Part shown: one piece after another, positions 62,596-64,000 of the stretch | Layout: the number at the start of each line of letters is the position of its first letter | Numbering within the stretch: position 1 is the stretch's first letter | Source of the DNA: DATBLE01 sp963791425 | GTDB taxonomy: Bacteria > Actinomycetota > Thermoleophilia > Gaiellales > Gaiellaceae | Reading direction: 5' to 3' | Assembly: GCA_963791425.1 (NCBI GenBank) | Contig: CAWBSE010000002.1 | Span: forward strand, 248,001-312,000 | DNA: 64,000 nt | Made by a program: the position numbers and the translations under genes | The notes under the pieces: model-generated | Database searches by the model: none | The model's input: only the letters and a program-made list of their open reading frames with translations | Told to the model about the DNA's origin: nothing

Positions 62596-63326
62596 TCAGC
62601 CAGACCCGGGCCGAACTCCTGAAGATCCGCTCGACGCGCACGACGCTCGGGCTCGTGCTCGGCATGGTCGCGATCGTGCTCCTGTTCGTGCTGCTGACCG
62701 GATTCCTGGCGCACGCGTTCGACCTCTCGAGGAAGAACGACCAGCAGAGCTACCTCGGAATCGGCAGCCTCTCCGCGCTGTTCGCGGCGCTTGCCGGTGT
62801 CCTCGTCGTCACGAGCGAGTACCGCTTCGGGACGATCCGGCCGACGTTCCTGTTCACGCCGCGACGGTCGCGGGTCATCGGGGCGAAGCTGGCCGCGTCG
62901 ATGCTCGCGGGGGTCGCGTTCGCCGTCGTCGGGCTCGGGTTGTCATTCGGCATCGGCCGCGTGATCCTGGCCGGACGGAACATCCCGTTCGCACTGGACG
63001 GCAGCGACGTCGCGCAACTCCTGTTCGGGGGTCTGGCGGGGGTGGCGCTCTGGGGCGCGATCGGCGTCGGGCTCGCGTCGATCCTGCGCAACCAGATCGG
63101 CGCGGTGATCGGGCTGATCGCGTGGTCGCTGCTGGTCGAGAACCTGCTCTTCGGGCTCGTTCCGTCAGTCGGGCGCTTCACCCCGGGGCGGGCGACCGAC
63201 GCGCTGATGGGCATGAGCGACCGCCATCTGCTGCCGGCGGCAGCAGGCGGAGCGGTGCTCGTCGCCTGGGCGGTAGTGCTCGCCGCCGTCGGCATCTTCC
63301 TGACCGCGCGGAGGGACGTGAACTGA
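62592..63326 (+). CDS. ABC-2 type transporter permease
   Basis: 244 residues with six membrane helices: TTLGLVLGMVAIVLLFVLLT, SLSALFAALAGVLVVTSEYR, AASMLAGVAFAVVGLGLSFG, LFGGLAGVALWGAIGVGLAS, IGAVIGLIAWSLLVENLLFG and AAAGGAVLVAWAVVLAAVGI. The EYRFGTIRPTFLFTPRR segment after helix 2 is typical of this class. It pairs with the ATPase upstream. Substrate unknown. Confidence 0.9.
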   Translation: MISQTRAELLKIRSTRTTLGLVLGMVAIVLLFVLLTGFLAHAFDLSRKNDQQSYLGIGSLSALFAALAGVLVVTSEYRFGTIRPTFLFTPRRSRVIGAKLAASMLAGVAFAVVGLGLSFGIGRVILAGRNIPFALDGSDVAQLLFGGLAGVALWGAIGVGLASILRNQIGAVIGLIAWSLLVENLLFGLVPSVGRFTPGRATDALMGMSDRHLLPAAAGGAVLVAWAVVLAAVGIFLTARRDVN

Positions 63327-63331
63327 TCCGG

Positions 63332-63952
63332 GTGCGCGTCTTTGCCGGTCTGCGCGAGCGCGCCGGCTGGTCGGAGAAGGAGATCGACGTCGTCGGCTGC
63401 GTCGGCGATGTCTGGGCCGAGCTCGGTCTCGGCGACGAGCCGGCCGGGTTGCTCTACGCGGTCAACCAGGAGTACGCCGACCGCGACCGGAAGCTCGTCG
63501 ACGGCGACGAGGTCGCGCTGATCCCGCCCGTCTCGGGCGGTGCGTTCCTCCTCTCCGAAGAACCGCTCGATCCGGCGGCGGTGATCGCCGAGGCGACCGT
63601 CCCCGAGGCGGGCGCGGTCGCGAGCTTCGTCGGCACGACCCGCGTCAACTCGCGCGGGCGCGTCGTCCACTACCTCGACTACGAGGCGTACGGGGGCATG
63701 GCCGAGAAGGTGATGGCCGAACTCGCGGACGGGCTGAAGGCGAAGCACGAGCTCTGCGAGGTCGCGATCCACCACCGGGTCGGCCGCGTGGACATCGGCG
63801 GCATCTCGGTCGTGATCGCCGTGTCCGCCCCCCACCGCGCCGCCGCGCTGGCCGCGTGCGCCGAGGCGATCGACACGCTCAAGGAGACGGTGCCGCTCTG
63901 GAAGAAAGAGGTCTACGAGGGCGGCGAGGAGTGGATCGGGCGCGGGTCGTGA
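63332..63952 (+). CDS. Molybdopterin synthase MoaD-MoaE fusion
   Basis: 206 residues from GTG 63332. Residues 1-75 are the ubiquitin-like MoaD domain (RVFAGLRERAGWSEKEIDVV; KLVDGDEVALIPPVSGGAF, with the Gly-Gly that becomes a thiocarboxylate). Residues 80-206 are MoaE (EAGAVASFVGTTRVNSRGRV, YEAYGGMAEKVMAELADGLK, VAIHHRVGRVDIGGISVVIA, IDTLKETVPLWKKEVYEGGE). It inserts sulfur into precursor Z to make molybdopterin. Fusion implies cleavage after Gly-Gly, as for mycobacterial MoaX. It follows the ABC permease within 5 bp. Confidence 0.92.
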   Translation: MRVFAGLRERAGWSEKEIDVVGCVGDVWAELGLGDEPAGLLYAVNQEYADRDRKLVDGDEVALIPPVSGGAFLLSEEPLDPAAVIAEATVPEAGAVASFVGTTRVNSRGRVVHYLDYEAYGGMAEKVMAELADGLKAKHELCEVAIHHRVGRVDIGGISVVIAVSAPHRAAALAACAEAIDTLKETVPLWKKEVYEGGEEWIGRGS

Positions 63953-64000
63953 ACCCCGCGCCGCCCACAACCACTAGTTGAGCGTGTTCAGCGGGACCGC

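Noticed and set aside
63974..64000. Possible C-terminal stub (AVPLNTLN) of a minus-strand gene at the right edge
   Set aside because: Eight codons plus TAG are too few to support a gene without the sequence beyond 64000.

Overview
This window is GC-rich DNA (about 70% G+C) with tightly packed genes, many GTG/TTG starts and stop-start overlaps of the GTGA/ATGA type. A Cheo-type SOS box at lexA, a MoaD-MoaE fusion, two primary-type sigma factors and an actinobacterial-style TopA tail point to an actinomycete, possibly a deep-branching soil lineage such as Thermoleophilia (the phylum is well supported, the class is inference). Many genes, including near-universal ones (tldD, tldE, secG), need one to several frame changes to read through. 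They cluster at 1-12.5 kb, 46-48 kb and 51.8-57 kb, so most are probably consensus indel errors in a low-coverage or metagenomic assembly. Three other genes are true relics because parts are missing: katG, a peptide-binding protein and a peptide permease.

Layout. 1-9.4 kb: a sugar ABC transporter (permease, ATPase, binding protein), a bicupin, a Gfo/Idh oxidoreductase, an EthD protein, two SDRs, an enolase-superfamily sugar-acid dehydratase and an amidohydrolase-type lactonase. This looks like a non-phosphorylative deoxysugar route of the L-fucose type. A shared palindrome-like operator precedes several of these units. 9.4-14.2 kb: P450, tautomerases, thioesterase, acyl-CoA ligase and small ORFs. 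14.2-17.3 kb: B12-dependent diol dehydratase with fused large and medium subunits, coupled to a nucleoside 2-deoxyribosyltransferase homologue. 17.8-23.4 kb: SDR, FAH-fold dehydratase, aldehyde dehydrogenase, epimerase and a TPP enzyme, resembling an oxidative pentose (Weimberg-like) operon. 23.4-25.9 kb: a ChlI/ChlD-type chelatase split by an A7 slippery heptamer, which suggests programmed -1 frameshifting. 26-31.3 kb: AzlCD, an MFS carrier, an FAH hydrolase and lutABC.

31.3-42.3 kb: PLP lyase, a membrane-anchored glycoside hydrolase-like/deacetylase fusion, NlpC/P60, a sigma factor, topA, plsC-like, a flap exonuclease and a deacetylase. 42.4-48.8 kb: a divergent two-component pair, two DHA2 efflux pumps and their divergent MarR regulator. 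48.8-51.6 kb: an information-processing island with rnpB, rpmE coupled to a second sigma factor, a zinc-ribbon protein, lexA with its SOS box, and tRNA-Leu(GAG). 51.6-64 kb: tldDE, a secreted SGNH esterase, secG, an orphan receiver, a katG relic, an aquaporin, a glycosyltransferase, an acyl-CoA mutase large subunit, an ABC exporter and a MoaD-MoaE fusion.

Functional threads. The transporter, dehydrogenases, lactonase and dehydratase at the left, with the FAH hydrolase and lutABC at 28-31 kb, could carry a deoxysugar to pyruvate plus L-lactate and then oxidise the lactate. Coenzyme B12 links the diol dehydratase, the acyl-CoA mutase and possibly the chelatase. No CRISPR array, integrase, phage module or intact insertion sequence was seen. 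No gene-free stretch longer than 300 bases exists once rnpB is counted.
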